Assembly (NCBI GenBank): GCA_004335835.1
Contig: RWJK01001577.1
Location: 70,909 to 134,908, forward strand
Direction: 5' to 3'
DNA length: 64,000 nt
From: Scenedesmus sp. ARA3
Lineage: Eukaryota; Chlorophyta; Chlorophyceae; Sphaeropleales; Scenedesmaceae
How positions within the stretch are numbered: the stretch's first letter is position 1; every line of letters starts with the position of its first letter. Of the stretch, positions 12,955 through 24,700 are shown piece after piece. Below the pieces are notes generated by a model. The model searched no databases. It was not told the origin of the DNA and saw only the letters and a program-made list of their open reading frames with translations. The position numbers were made by a program, and so were the translations under genes.

Positions 12955-15221
12955 CAGGGCATGGGCGCGGCAGCTTGGCAGGGAGCGGTCCTGGCTGCAG
13001 CTCTTTGTACAAAAGGCAGCTGCTGGGAGCGTAGCCAGTACAGCAACAGCTGTCTGGGGTGGAGGCAGCAGCAACTGCAGTTGCCAGCTGGCTGGGCTGC
13101 TGCACATAGGCAGCAGCACAGTGAATGCATGCAGCAGACCCAGCAGCTGCTGCTAGCATGCCGAACCAGCTGCGGCTTGTTCCCGCCTGCAGTCAGCTGC
13201 CGTCTTTTGTAAGGGCACCAGGGTTGAGAGGGTCTCTCCTTGCCGTCTGTGACTGACCGCGTGATGCGCAGACAGGGCAGGGCAGCTGCAGCAAGCCCAG
13301 CGAGGCACGCATTGCCATTGTAGCTGGCATGTGATGTCAAGGTGCTGCCCCTGTGTAGTGCTTTGCGTGCAGTCCATGTACACAAATTACACTGGCTAGG
13401 GCTGTTGTACTTGTGCAACATCATTTGTACATTGGGAATCTATGGCACTTGCCTGATGAGTGACCATACGCATAACTTGGAGTGTAGCCTTGTATCAGAC
13501 ACTGGTGTGCCAGGCACCTAGTGAGCATGCTCAGCGAGTGCGTCCAGCTGAATTGCCAACGCCAGCAGGTTTTACGACAAGCACTACTCTCAGTGCCGTG
13601 TGCTTCAGGAAGCTTGCGGCAGCCGAGTGTGTGTGACAGGAGCTTCAAGTGCCTATAGGTGTGTGGGTTAATGATGTTGCTTGATCAGGGCTTCTATTTA
13701 GCTAGGCAGCAGCTGGGTGCTAGGCTGGGCCAATGCAGAACCACACACTGCGCTCACAGCACCCGCTGTGCCCCATGCGTATGGGTGTGCAAGTAGCTGC
13801 TATGGTGTGGGGGTTGATACGCAGTGGCTGCTAGACAGTGGGTTGGTGAGTCATCTCCCAGGCGGTGCAGTTTTTGTGTGCCGTTTCTGCTTGTGGGCTG
13901 CTTTCTGTTGTCGGTGCTCTTCCACAGGAGGGGTCCCTCTGTTTGGTGTTGCGCAGTTTCGTCTTCTTCTTTGGTATGTGAACATCACTGGCGTTGCCTG
14001 GTGATTGCATAGCAGCCTTGCGCCACGTTTGTACCTTATCCTTCTGTTCCCAGGGCTGCAGAATTTTATTCTCTTTCTCTGAGGTGTCACAGCGGCATCC
14101 TGTCTCTGTAGTGCAGCTTATGGTTCCTCAGGGCAGCTGTATCATACCTTGACTTACACTCCTGTCACACACTCATCACACGTTTATGCTGCAGCAGATG
14201 GCGTGTGGTGAGGCCTGCTCTTGTTTTTGTTGTTCCCCGGCTGTAGTCCAATTCAAACCAGCCTGAGGCGTGCGCACACCAGCATGCTTGATGCACAGCA
14301 GGGGACCTTGCTGCATGCACACTGCCGTTGTCTTTGGGTGCCATTGCTTGACACATTCTTTGTACATGAACTTGGCCGAGTTCATTATGGTGACTGCATG
14401 ATGCTTGCTGGGTAACAGTGTCAACATCACTACTGTTTGCAGCAATCCAAGTTGACTGTACGACCTGACGTTGGTCCACTCGGCAACTGCGAGCAAAAAA
14501 AACTGCAAGCAGCTTGCAGGCGGCTCTGGTTCTGGAGCACAATGGCCTAATTGCGCCTAATACACCCTGCTTTGCCAACCTGTGCGTTGCCTAGTGTGAA
14601 ACAGTGACATAAAAAAGGTGACAACCACTTGGAGAAGGCAACGACGGTGCTCCTGCTCTTCACCAGCATCCTAACATTATGTTAAATCCTGACAGAAAGC
14701 TCAGGATAGTGCAGCAGAGCGTCTGCACCTCCCCCGCTTATTTTTTGGTCCGGGCGCTGGGCACCTCCTGTATAGGGTGTTGTGACGTGTTCTGCTGGTG
14801 AGGCACTGCCTCCCGCTCCTGACATTTGGGCTTGCCCAATTGTGCTGTGGTAGCGAGCCAGTAGGATTCCGTCCCCCCTGGTAACAAAAAAAAGCAGAGC
14901 GTCATTGTGACAGAGATCCCTGCCGCCCGCCGACATATCCATTCACAAGGGAAGGTTCAGCAGCCTGCAGTGCTGCACTGCAGGTGCGCAGCCAGCCGCA
15001 GTTTCTGCTGTGATGGGCGCTGCACACGGTGCAGCACCAGGGCCTTGTGCCTAGACACCAATGATTCCAGTCGTACGGTTCTGGAAACGGTCAACGTGCA
15101 CCATTGAGCATGCCATGATGGGGACCGACAGCTTCACAGCAGGCTGCTCAGGCCGCGTTCAAAGCAACCGCTTGCCGCTGCACAGCCGGCCAGCACACCA
15201 CAGCAGCTACTGGTGGCTTCT
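12955..15221. other. Convergent intergenic region between E2 and IFT52
   Basis: Contains the probable E2 3' UTR and one full-length poly(A)-tailed short element (14724-14892, listed separately). No other supported gene. Confidence 0.5.
14713..14903 (+). mobile_element. SINE-like non-LTR element, copy 1, with target-site duplications
   Basis: An element of about 169 bp (14724-14892) ends in an A-rich tail (AACAAAAAAAA) and is flanked by the perfect 11-base direct repeat AGCAGAGCGTC at 14713-14723 and 14893-14903. Poly(A) and target-site duplication are hallmarks of LINE-mediated retroposition. The body is about 90% alike to 57239-57367, and its last 42 bases match the piece at 56102-56144. 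I could not identify convincing tRNA A and B boxes, so the parent RNA is unknown. Confidence 0.85.
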
Positions 15222-18118
15222 TTACAGCTCAAGGTCTGCAGCCCGTGCACTCCTGCTGCTTTTGAAGCTGCCGTTGCTGCTGCGGTGCGGCAGCGAGCCC
15301 GAGTGCTGTAGCGTGGGGCTGCCTATGCTGCTGCGCATGCCGCCGTCAAACTGTGCAGTGTCGGGGCCCCGCGGGCTGCCAGCTGCTCCCGCTGTCTTGT
15401 ACTGCACGATGCGGTGCAGCAGCTCCGCCAACACACCCTGCACCATTGCAACAGCAGGCAGTGAAGCAAACACACACTTGATCATTGCCTCAAGAAACTC
15501 ACACATTCGTTGTTCTTGGGGAACGGGGCATGACTGAAAACAAAAAGCACCACTGAGACTTGTGGCACTCAAGGCAGTTCCGCGGCAGGCGACCAGTGCA
15601 GCAGCGCAGCTGCCACAGCCATGACGTTAGCTGCTCGGCTGCCCCTGTTGCTCACCTTTGCTCCCTGCTCTGGCGGCACGTCCAGCCCCGCCAGCTGCCC
15701 CGCCTCCAGCAGGAAGTACTCCAGGTCATCACCGCCTGGCTTGCACTTGGACACCAGCGCAGACAGCTGAGCCTGCAGCAGCAGCAAGCCAGCCAACAGG
15801 GCAGTGCGGTATTCTAAACAGGCTGTCCCAGACGTGTGCAAATGCGTGCGGTGTTGATTTGCAGCACATTTGGACACTGCGTCATGCTTGGCGGGCGTGC
15901 ATGTGAGGACGAAGTGTTGGTTTGTATCGTACCTGCTCTCCTGCAAACGCATCGTCCAGATCGAACAGCTCCAGTGCAGGCGGCGGCGGCTCACGCGGGC
16001 AGGGCGGGAATGTGGCTGGCTGCAGCTGCGGCAGCGGCGTCTCAAACGCCGGCGGTATCAGGCACAGCGGCGCCTTCTTCACACCCAGCCGCTCGTACAG
16101 CGCCACAGCAGCAGGCACGTGGTGCATATCTGGCAGCAGCACGACAGTCCAGATCGGTGCAGTGCATGCATGTTAGAGGAGCCAGTCGAGGCTTTGCGGC
16201 ACATGTATAAGATCAACTAACCCTGCAGCTGTTCCTCTGCTTGCAGGCACAGCACAGTTGTTACAGTGCTGTTTGCAGCATCAGCTGCAGGGGCAGCTGT
16301 GGTACTCACCTAACCCGTACAGCTGCCCGTCAAACAAGCGTGCCCAGTCCCTGGGCAGCTCCTGCACCTCAGCCAGGCAGGGCTTGGGCCTGTCTGCCAG
16401 CGTCTCTGTGTCAGGCAGCAGCGCCAGGTCGCTGCTGATGTCAGGGTCCTCAGCATCAGCAGCATGCAGCGACAGCTTGGAGCCCTGCACGTAACAGACA
16501 CGAGGCAGTTTGCAACACAGGGGGCATGTAAAGCTGGGTGTTCAGTGGAGGTTGAGCTATCAGCATGTACGCAATTCTCAAAAAAGGGCAGCAGGAGCTG
16601 GCAGTGCTTGCCTGCTAACTGTGCTGCAATACAGCTGATGGGGAGCGCTGCTCAGCTGTCGGGGATGTTGCTCACCGGCCTCAGCCACTTGAACACAAAG
16701 TCACTGAGCCTGCTGTTGTCCTCCTTGTCCAGCCAGGCATCATCAAACAGGCCAGCAGCACCCAGCACCAGCAGCCGCCCACCACCGGGCTCTGGAGAAG
16801 ACCAGCAAGCTCCTGCAAGCAGCAACATTAATCATGTAAGTGACCTGCCTGCACTTCGCAGCACACTCGCTGTACGTGACGCAAGCCAGTTCTGCAAGCT
16901 ATCTTTTTCAGCAGGCTGGGGCAGCAGGCAGGCCCATGCTATGCAGGGAAGATGCTTGATAAGGCACAACTACTGGTGTGCTGCTCTGCTACAAAACACC
17001 CGGCCCTTGCACACAGAGCATCTCCATGCCAATAACACTTGAACGTCAAAAATCCTAAGCAGCAGTATATGCATCCGCTGCATCTCACCTAGTGGTCGCT
17101 GCATGGGGTAGCTGATCTTGCCTGTGGACAGGATAGGCACTGCTGGTGGTTGCACGCTAAGAGTGCAGCCGTAGGGGTAAACAAAATCAAGCCCTTTTCC
17201 TGCAAAGCTGTCTCCTGCTGCTGCGCCGCTGCCTGGCTGTCCTATCAGCGTGTCATCCTCCAAGTTGGGCCCATTGTCTGCCTTGCTGCTGCCTTTGCTG
17301 CCTGCTGCTGCAGACAGCAGTGCCCTGTTGAGCACACCATCGCATATGAGTGCCTCCTTGGGATGCAGGTACTTGTAATGTGCAGTGCGCACCACGGCAT
17401 CCGCGTTGACAGCAATGCCAAACTCCTCCAGCAGGTAGTTGATGTTTGTGCTGGCGCCTGCCCTTGCTTCCCCGCCTTCTGCCATGCAGACCAGCAGCGA
17501 GCCACCAGCTTGCAGGAAAGCACGCAGTGTGTCAAACTCTGCTGCTGTGAAGGGCTGTGTGGGGCAGCCCAGCACCAAGATGGCTGGAGCTGCTGCACCA
17601 CCTACTGGCAGGCCCCCCTGCATGCTGCTGCTCAAACCACTGCTGCCTGGGCCTAGCAAGACCTCTAAACATAGATCTTCTTGGATGTCAAGCTTCTCAG
17701 GGCGGCACATACTCCGCAGGCGGCGGTACAACTGCTTAAAGCCAGACTTGTGAGTGTGAGTTTCGCCTTTGCAGGAACAAAACAGAACACGTGTGGCATC
17801 GGTGGAGGCACTGCCTGCAGCATACTGCTGGTGCGGCTGCCTGCTGAGCGGGGCATGAGCAGCAACGTCAGGAGCATTGTACTCCTGCATGTTGTGTGTT
17901 GAACAGTGTGCAAAGCAACAAGGGCACAGCAGCACCAGCATCAACAGCTGATATGTGTGGTGTTGGCGGACCTCTTATATGTGCAGTTGAACATCAGCTG
18001 CTGCAGTTTGTGATTTGGCACACACGCTCAGCAAAAGCTGCGCAACATGCATGCTGCTGCTGTTGCTGTTGAGACTCACACATACCTGCTGGCCCTCAAA
18101 CACGTCAAACGGAGACAT
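15222..18118 (-). CDS. IFT52: Intraflagellar transport protein IFT52 (IFT-B core)
   Basis: Exons in transcription order: 18118-18086, 17824-17089, 16812-16676, 16484-16310, 16129-15933, 15772-15656 and 15437-15222 (about 536 residues). IFT52 hallmarks are plain: the N-terminal GIFT domain with FTAAEFDTLRAFLQAGGSLL, NINYLLEEFGIAVNADAVVR, HPKEALICDGVLNR and FVYPYGCTLSV; then AEDPDISSDLALLPDTETLA, FETPLPQLQPATFPPC and PPPPALELFDLDDAF; and a helical C-terminus that binds IFT46/IFT88. IFT52 is required to build cilia (Chlamydomonas bld1). An extra Gly/Ser loop sits in the GIFT domain. The last junction is the least certain: I used the acceptor before 15437, which restores the family's C-terminal helix. 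The exon 1 to exon 2 join rests only on phase and splice signals. Confidence 0.92.
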
Positions 18119-20136
18119 TAGTGCTCCTTTCCTGCTGCCAGGCTTTTGCTACTTATGTCTGCATGCACCACGTCTACATCTCCACAGCTACAGTGTGCAG
18201 CTGTTGTGTATGCACAAGGTCCTGCCCACAGGCCTGCATGCTGCTCAGAGCGCCTGAGATACTAAGTCAAGTAACGTATGAGCTCCACAGAATATCCGCT
18301 GTTGACGTGTGAACAGTGAACTGTTGGCGCCTGTTTGATCAGCTCGGGAGCAGTCGCGACAACTGCTGTTGCGTGTTACTCACGATGCTAGGATCGTGCA
18401 CTAATGACCGATAAAAGTAGAATCGCCGACTACGGTGGTTCATTTGTGACAGCGTGTCAGGTTTGACTCCAGGTCAACGCACTGAGTGCCTCAGCACCAG
18501 ATGGACCTGACAGCTGTTGCCGCCATTGTCTGCGGGCATTTTCGCTGCTGATCACAAAAAAAGTGCATGTTGAACCCGTGCCCGGCCTGATACGCCCAGT
18601 GCTGCACACAGCTGTCTGATGTCACCACACACAGTCGGCTACGCCTGACGGTCAGGCCAGGCTGGGTCAGGCTGAGCTGATGCACATGGATGCCGGAGAA
18701 ACGGATGATTACCAGTTACAACACGCATGCTTGAAAGCGCGCTATACCGCACAACACGCCACTGTCCATGGGCAATGTAAGCAGGCAAACAGCGATCTCC
18801 TGAAGCTGCTGGCAACCCCAATTAACCTTGAAGGTATCTAAGGCTTACATGCCAGGGCAGCATCCACGCTGCAACAAGAGCCTCCTGCTGTTGACAGACA
18901 AATTTCCAAACAACCAATATCATAACACCAGCTCACACCACAAAGGAGGCAACAGCCACTCCCAATGCCGCCGTGCGGTGCCAGCCCCGACACCATGGAG
19001 CACTCATAATAACAGTGTTGGACTCCACTCGGTGTACAGTGGCATGGAATGGTATGGCAGTGACGATGGCAACAGCTTTGTCGCAATCCAGCACTTTAAC
19101 ACCCAACGTACAGCAGTCCTGCTCGCGATAATGCTGTTGTGAGAATGTATGCTCTCCCACATGCAGCCTTGCGCACCACCCGCATCAACAGCTGCCACTT
19201 ACCAGGTGTTACTGAGCTGTATGCAGCAGGAACACAGCTGCACAGCAGGTTCATGAAAGGGCAAACACGTGCACCGCTGTGCCCTAGCAAAATGGGCGGC
19301 AAAATGCAAATCAAACAACACCAAGAGTGGTGTCGTATGCAGCCCCATGCTATCCCTGCAAAGTCATTAGCTACACCACCCTTGCGGCAGCTGGTACACC
19401 ACTGGGCGACACACGAATGCACGTAAACACCGCCCCACCATCCCCAACTGTGAACATGATAACAGCAGTTGTTTGCCCTGGTATACAAGCTCAAGTATGT
19501 CAGGAGTGCATGACACACAGATAGTGCCAGTCAGGATGCAACCTGCAGCATGATTGACACGCAGCAAGAGGTCTATCCGCCGCCAGCTGTTTGCGGCCAG
19601 GTATGCTGGCCATCATGATCCAACACCCCACAACAACAAAACAGCCAGGATCGTGGCAGCTCTACCATGGACAATGCTGAGCAATGTACAGGGAACTTAT
19701 CATATGTATCAGTGTACACAACGAATGTAGATATGCTTGCATGGAACTTGCTGTGATGTGTCAAAGCGGCTGCACAACGACCAAACAAATGGTGTTGCCA
19801 CCACACCCGCAGCAATAGCACTGGAGCAGTTGTGTGCTGCCCTGCAGCTCAAGTAGCAGATACATAGCAGGGCCTGCCCTTGTGTATCCAGTCACTGATG
19901 GCCTGAAGCCTCCAACCCAGCTGTCACAAAAGGCCGGCTGGACCAAAAACGAGATGCACAGCATGTGCACGCTGCACCATCGTAGAAGCAAAAGGCATTG
20001 CCAACAATGTAGTAACCATGCACCCTGGGCCCCCTTGCCATCCCTGAAGCACATCTCAGTCAGCCCACCAGGCTGCCTGGCCCACCATGCAGCCGCCCAA
20101 ACCCTAACGCGCACGGGCCAGCAGCCATGCCGTGCT

Positions 20137-20178
<42 letters not shown>

Positions 20179-20387
20179 CTGTAGATCCTGTGCCGGTGCT
20201 TCACGCAGGCCAACTGCTTCCTGCAGACAAACAGGAATGTGCTGGCCTTGGCCGTGCCTCTCAGCACCTGTAAGGGCCAGTGTGCATCCCTGCCGCCCGG
20301 CGCAATCAAACAGCTGAGATCTCTTGTATAGCTGTGACTGATAGGTCATCCACTGCGGAGCATCCACTGGGACAGGCTGGCAGCTGC
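18119..20387. other. Intergenic region: IFT52 5' flank and probable 3' UTR of the CYSTM-like gene
   Basis: About 2.3 kb with only short unconvincing frames. A pure CTG run of about 11 units lies at 20139-20171. Nothing else recognised. Confidence 0.45.
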
Positions 20388-20864
20388 TCACCACTCGCCA
20401 AAGAGCAGGTCGCAGCAGGTGTCCATGATGCAGCATGCTGCACAGCAGGCGAAGATGCCCGCGCAGCAAGCGCAGCAGGGACCTGCTGCCGTGCCCTGTT
20501 GCTGTGCTGGCTGCTGCGACATCATCATCTGCCCTGGCGCCTGATAGGGTCCCTGCTGCTGATAGGGCCCCGCCTGTTGGTAGGGGCCCTGCGCAACATT
20601 GAAGGGCTGCTGCTGCATCATCACAGGCTGACCAGTATATGCCCCATCAGGCTGTGCTGGATATCCATTCGAAGCGGGGAAGGCCATCGGCTGTCCATAC
20701 TGTGGCTGAGGAGCACCGTAGGGTGAGAACTGCTGCTGCTGCTCGTATGCAGGTTGGGGAGGGTAGGCACCGAATCCAGGGGCTGGCTGTGCGCCCGGGT
20801 ACGTTGGATACGTCGGATAGCCTTTATTGTCTGGCATCGGGTAGCCAGGTGGGGGAGCTGCCAT
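20388..20864 (-). CDS. Pro/Tyr/Gln-rich protein with C-terminal cysteine-rich CYSTM-like tail
   Basis: This is a single-exon frame of 158 residues. I preferred the ATG at 20864 (MAAPPPGYPMPDNKGYP) to an in-frame upstream start because the Pro-Gly-Tyr repeats begin there. Residues 1-125 are repetitive, with YPTYPTYPG and PYQQ/GPYQ units. The C-terminus, GPCCACCAGIFACCAACC followed by IMDTCC, has ten cysteines in a short hydrophobic stretch. That is the pattern of CYSTM/WINDHOSE-type tail-anchored stress proteins of plants and fungi, which sit at the plasma membrane. The family assignment rests on that pattern only. Function (stress tolerance, metal or redox response) is inferred and uncertain. 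Confidence 0.7.
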   Translation of the reverse strand: MAAPPPGYPMPDNKGYPTYPTYPGAQPAPGFGAYPPQPAYEQQQQFSPYGAPQPQYGQPMAFPASNGYPAQPDGAYTGQPVMMQQQPFNVAQGPYQQAGPYQQQGPYQAPGQMMMSQQPAQQQGTAAGPCCACCAGIFACCAACCIMDTCCDLLFGEW

Positions 20865-21788
20865 GGTTACCGCACGTGGAGTTGTGTGTGTCGCAGGGCA
20901 GTAGAGGGTCACTCCGATGGGTCAAAAAACGCACGACGCTAACACTCGAGGCAGTGTGGCGTGTGCTGTTCAGCCTTAATGCGGCAGAAGCAACAGCAAG
21001 ACACTCAGGAGGTATATGCAGTGTCAAACACAGGAAGCTGGTTCATCGATGCCAAGAGGGCATTCAATGGCACAGTAATGGCAGCTTGCAACACAGACAG
21101 GTTCCCCTGGCTGCCGGGGCCAGTGCGTCAACCGACGCAGATGCCATGGCACAGAAGGTGATAGAGAAGGTGAAGGACCTGCCGCTTTTGCCCATGGACA
21201 CTCCAAATGGGACCCTTAACACCGTCGATCGGCACCAAATCATTCGTGCAGGCGTCGATCAAACCTGCCAGAGCCTGGCAGGCCCCATTTGACTGCTTGT
21301 CAGCAGCACAAGTGCTTTGATTAGCTGGGGGTTTCTAATTGCCCCCTATTTCATGCACATACTCTGCCATCACTTCATAGACGTCCAATCGGCAGCAGTC
21401 GGGTGGATGCCTAGGCCTGGCCCCTCACACAAACTCGTTATGCTGACCCATCTACTAGATGCCAGTACACTGAACCACCGCCATGATTCACTCAGATCAG
21501 ACGGCACCATGCATAGCATATGCCATTGCAGTGTGCAGACACATGCTGCAGGAGGCAGTAAGATCACACTGACAGTGGTGTGCACATGTGGCAACATCCA
21601 TGCAGGTCAGCACTGCTGCTGCTTAGCTATCTGTGCACTGAAAAATCTCAGAAGCAGCATCAATGTCACCCCAATAGACCGTGTAGCCTGCCGGGCTCAA
21701 CATATAAGTACCACACAGACATCACACTCCTACCAACATCAGACATTGCATGACCAGAACATTCGATGCTTGCTCCACACGACACCAA
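20865..21788. other. Intergenic region
   Basis: 5' flank of the CYSTM-like gene and probable 3' UTR of the BRCT gene. Nothing further recognised. Confidence 0.4.
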
Positions 21789-24700
21789 TCACCGCCTGAG
21801 GTTTCGCATGCGCGCCAGCATCTCATCCCTCACGCCTGCGTCCTCTGCTGCGCCTGCAGCCCCACGGCGCTTGCTGGCTGCCGCCACCAGCAGCAGGTCA
21901 GGGTGGTCCACCACATCATAGCCCACCTGCGGCAATGCAGAACAGTACAGCAATGCAATCAGGAAAGCGGCAGCGCTGGCAAACCTCACTCACACAGGAG
22001 GTGCACGCATGTTACCTCCATCTTCAGCTAAATCTGTGTCGGAGCTGAACCTGATCAGGCAGCAGGACTTTTGTAAACATTATGCGAACGCTGCCAGGCG
22101 TGCTGCACGGCAACAACAGGCCTTTCCAGCAGAGCTCACTACGCAGTGGTGGCGTGGCTGGCCGGGTGCAGGAGCAGCCACACAACAAACATCGTTCATC
22201 ACCTAGCCTGTGCCTACAAGACAGTTGTGTGCTTCAAATTCACACATCAGATAGCTGCAGCGGCCTGCTGTGCCCTGGTCACCTGCTATTGCATGTGCAT
22301 ACCTAGTGCTGCCCCTCCGCTCACCTGCTGGGACATCTCTGTCACATCGGCAGGGGTGCCTGCAGCAGCACGCCGGGTGCCGTACCTGCTGCCGCGTGCA
22401 CCCGCTGGCGCAGCACCCCCACCGCCGCTGCTGGCGCCTGCACCACCTCCGCTGCCTGCAGCACCCTTGCTGCCAGCTGGCACCCTGGCAGGAGGCGGCA
22501 TGGCAGCAGCAGCGCTGCTGCCGCCTGCCCCACCTCCACCTGCAGCTGCCCGCCTGTGGCGCTTTGCGGCAGCTGCGCCAGGCCCCGCAGCGGCCCCACC
22601 CCCGCTGCCTACTGCAGCACCTGCTGACCCTTGGCCTGGAGTGCAGCCGTCATCAGAGCAGCTGCTGCCAGCTCGCCGCTTGTGTCTCAAGTTGTGTGCT
22701 GAGCCGCCGCCAGATCCAGCACTGCATGCCAGCGCTGCTGCTGTGCCCAGCAGCCCCCTGCTGCCTGGCAGCTCAGCCACCTGCAGGATGTCTGCTGTGA
22801 CCTGCTGCGAGGCATCCAGTGCATCATCTTTGTGGTTGTCCATCACTGAAGCCAAAACAGTCAGCAGCTTGTCAGGCGGCTCTTCGGAGCCACCTGCAGG
22901 GGCGCTGCCAGCCTTAGGAGGCTCCCCTGCTGCTGCTGCTGCTGCTGCTGCTGTGCCACTCACAGATGTTTGCGCAGCACGTGAGGGGGCAGCAGCTGCT
23001 GACTCCTCTGCTGCTGCAGCAGCCTGCTTGGAGTTGACTACATCAGCACAAGCAGGCCCTGCATGCTGCTGGTCCTGCTGCTGCTGCTGGTCTTGCTGCT
23101 GCAGCTGCAGTTGCGGCTGAGATTCTGAAGCCGGCACCTCTCGATGCTTGGCTGCGCCCTTCTTGGGTGATTTCTGCGGACTGGCTGCTAAGTCTGCTAA
23201 GCGCCGCTTGCCACGCTGTTGCTGCTGCTGCTCTTCTACCTGCTGCTGCTGTGCTGGAAGTGTCTGCTGTGGCTGTGGCTGGTTCGCCCTGTTTGCAGCA
23301 AACCAGTTGCTCCTGACAGGCGGACCTCCATCAGCAGCACTGCCTGCGCCAAGTGGCGCTGCTACTCCTGCTACAGCTGCATTGGCCAGCCGGTGCTGCT
23401 GGCTGGGCAGTGGGCATTTGCTGCCAGCTGCCGTGGCCGCTGCAAGTGCTGAGCCTTGCCTGCTGACAGGTGCCTGCAGATTGAATGCAGCAACTGGCAT
23501 CAAAAGATTGGCATACCACCACCTCACCTTGAACTGCATTGGCTGGCAGCAACGCACAGCGCGAGTTGTGCTTGCGTACACGCCGTAGGTGTGGCTGCAG
23601 GGGCGCAAGCCCCCATGACATGCAGCAAAGTTCTGCTGGCTCCCAGGCCACCCACCTGTGTAGCACCGCCCAGCTGCGTCTGCGCGAGCGCCTGCGTGCC
23701 CTGCGTGCCGCCCGCTGCTGCGGCAGCCGGCAGCAGCTCCGCATCGCCTGCTGGCCGGAAGTGGTTCTCCTGCAGCTTGCGCCCGTCATGCGCACACTCG
23801 ATCAGCCACTCGGCCGTCACCATCTGCATGCCGTGCCGCTGCGCAAAGTGCACCTTGCGCAGCGTGCTCTCTGACATGCCGGCTGCAGCCGCTGCTGCTG
23901 CAATGTCTCCTGCTGCTGCTGCCGCATCAAGCGGCTCATCAGGGCCCCACCGCGGAAGCACCAGGTGCGTGGCAGCATTGTTGCGCACCAGCTTGTCGCA
24001 CACAGACCCGCCCAGCAGCTGCACCAGGCTGCTGATGGTGGGGCGCATGTCCAGGGCGTAGCCTGTGACAAAGACGCGCACGCCAGCAAAGCCTGGCAGC
24101 GGCAGGCTGTGCCGCAGTGGCGCAAACAGCGGCGTGCGCTGCGTGATGTGCACCAGCTGGTGGCGCTGCGGTTGCGTTGTTTCAGCAGCGCAGTTGCGTT
24201 GCAGCAGCGCAAAGCAGTCCAACAAGCAGAGGCAGCAGCAGCAGCAGCAGCAGCAGGTTACAAAGGGCCTCGTTCAATGGCTGTGCTGAGGAGACACAGG
24301 GCCAGGGGTTGCATATTATCAGATGCTCTGTCATAGTGGTCAAGCCAGGTCAGAGTGCAAGTGCCGCGTTACTAACAGCAGCTGCGCAGGCATACCCCAA
24401 TTGTCAGGTGCTGCTTGTACACTGCTAAACACACCATCTCATACCATGGAAACAGGGAGCCACAAGACTGCGCTCCCACTCACCCGCACACATACGTCCA
24501 GCCACTTGAGCGTGACCTGGCAGCTGCGGTGCACTGCCCTGAATGCAGAGTCGCCTGCCATTGCCTGCTCTGCGTCCTGCGGCAGGCTGGGCGGGCACAC
24601 CGCAAACACCTTGGCGTGCAGCTGCGGCGGCTTCACACTGGAGGACGTGAACAGCTGGCCGCCGTGGCGCCTGCAGCAGCAGCGGAAGTCAGCAGAGAGG

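Noticed and set aside
14724..14892. tRNA-derived SINE with A and B boxes
   Set aside because: A weak B-box-like GTAGGATTCCGTCC occurs near the 3' end, not in the 5' head, and no A box lies at the right distance. The tRNA origin is not claimed.
14682..14942. Minus-strand frame with TRGDGILLARYHSTIGQ shared with 57042-57431
   Set aside because: The shared peptide is simply the reverse complement of the SINE-like element, not a conserved gene.
15438..15540. Extension of the last IFT52 exon upstream to 15533 (SCPVPQEQRMCEF reading)
   Set aside because: It is open and also has an AG acceptor, but it inserts residues absent from the family between QGAK and the C-terminal helix. The acceptor before 15437 aligns better. 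cDNA would decide.
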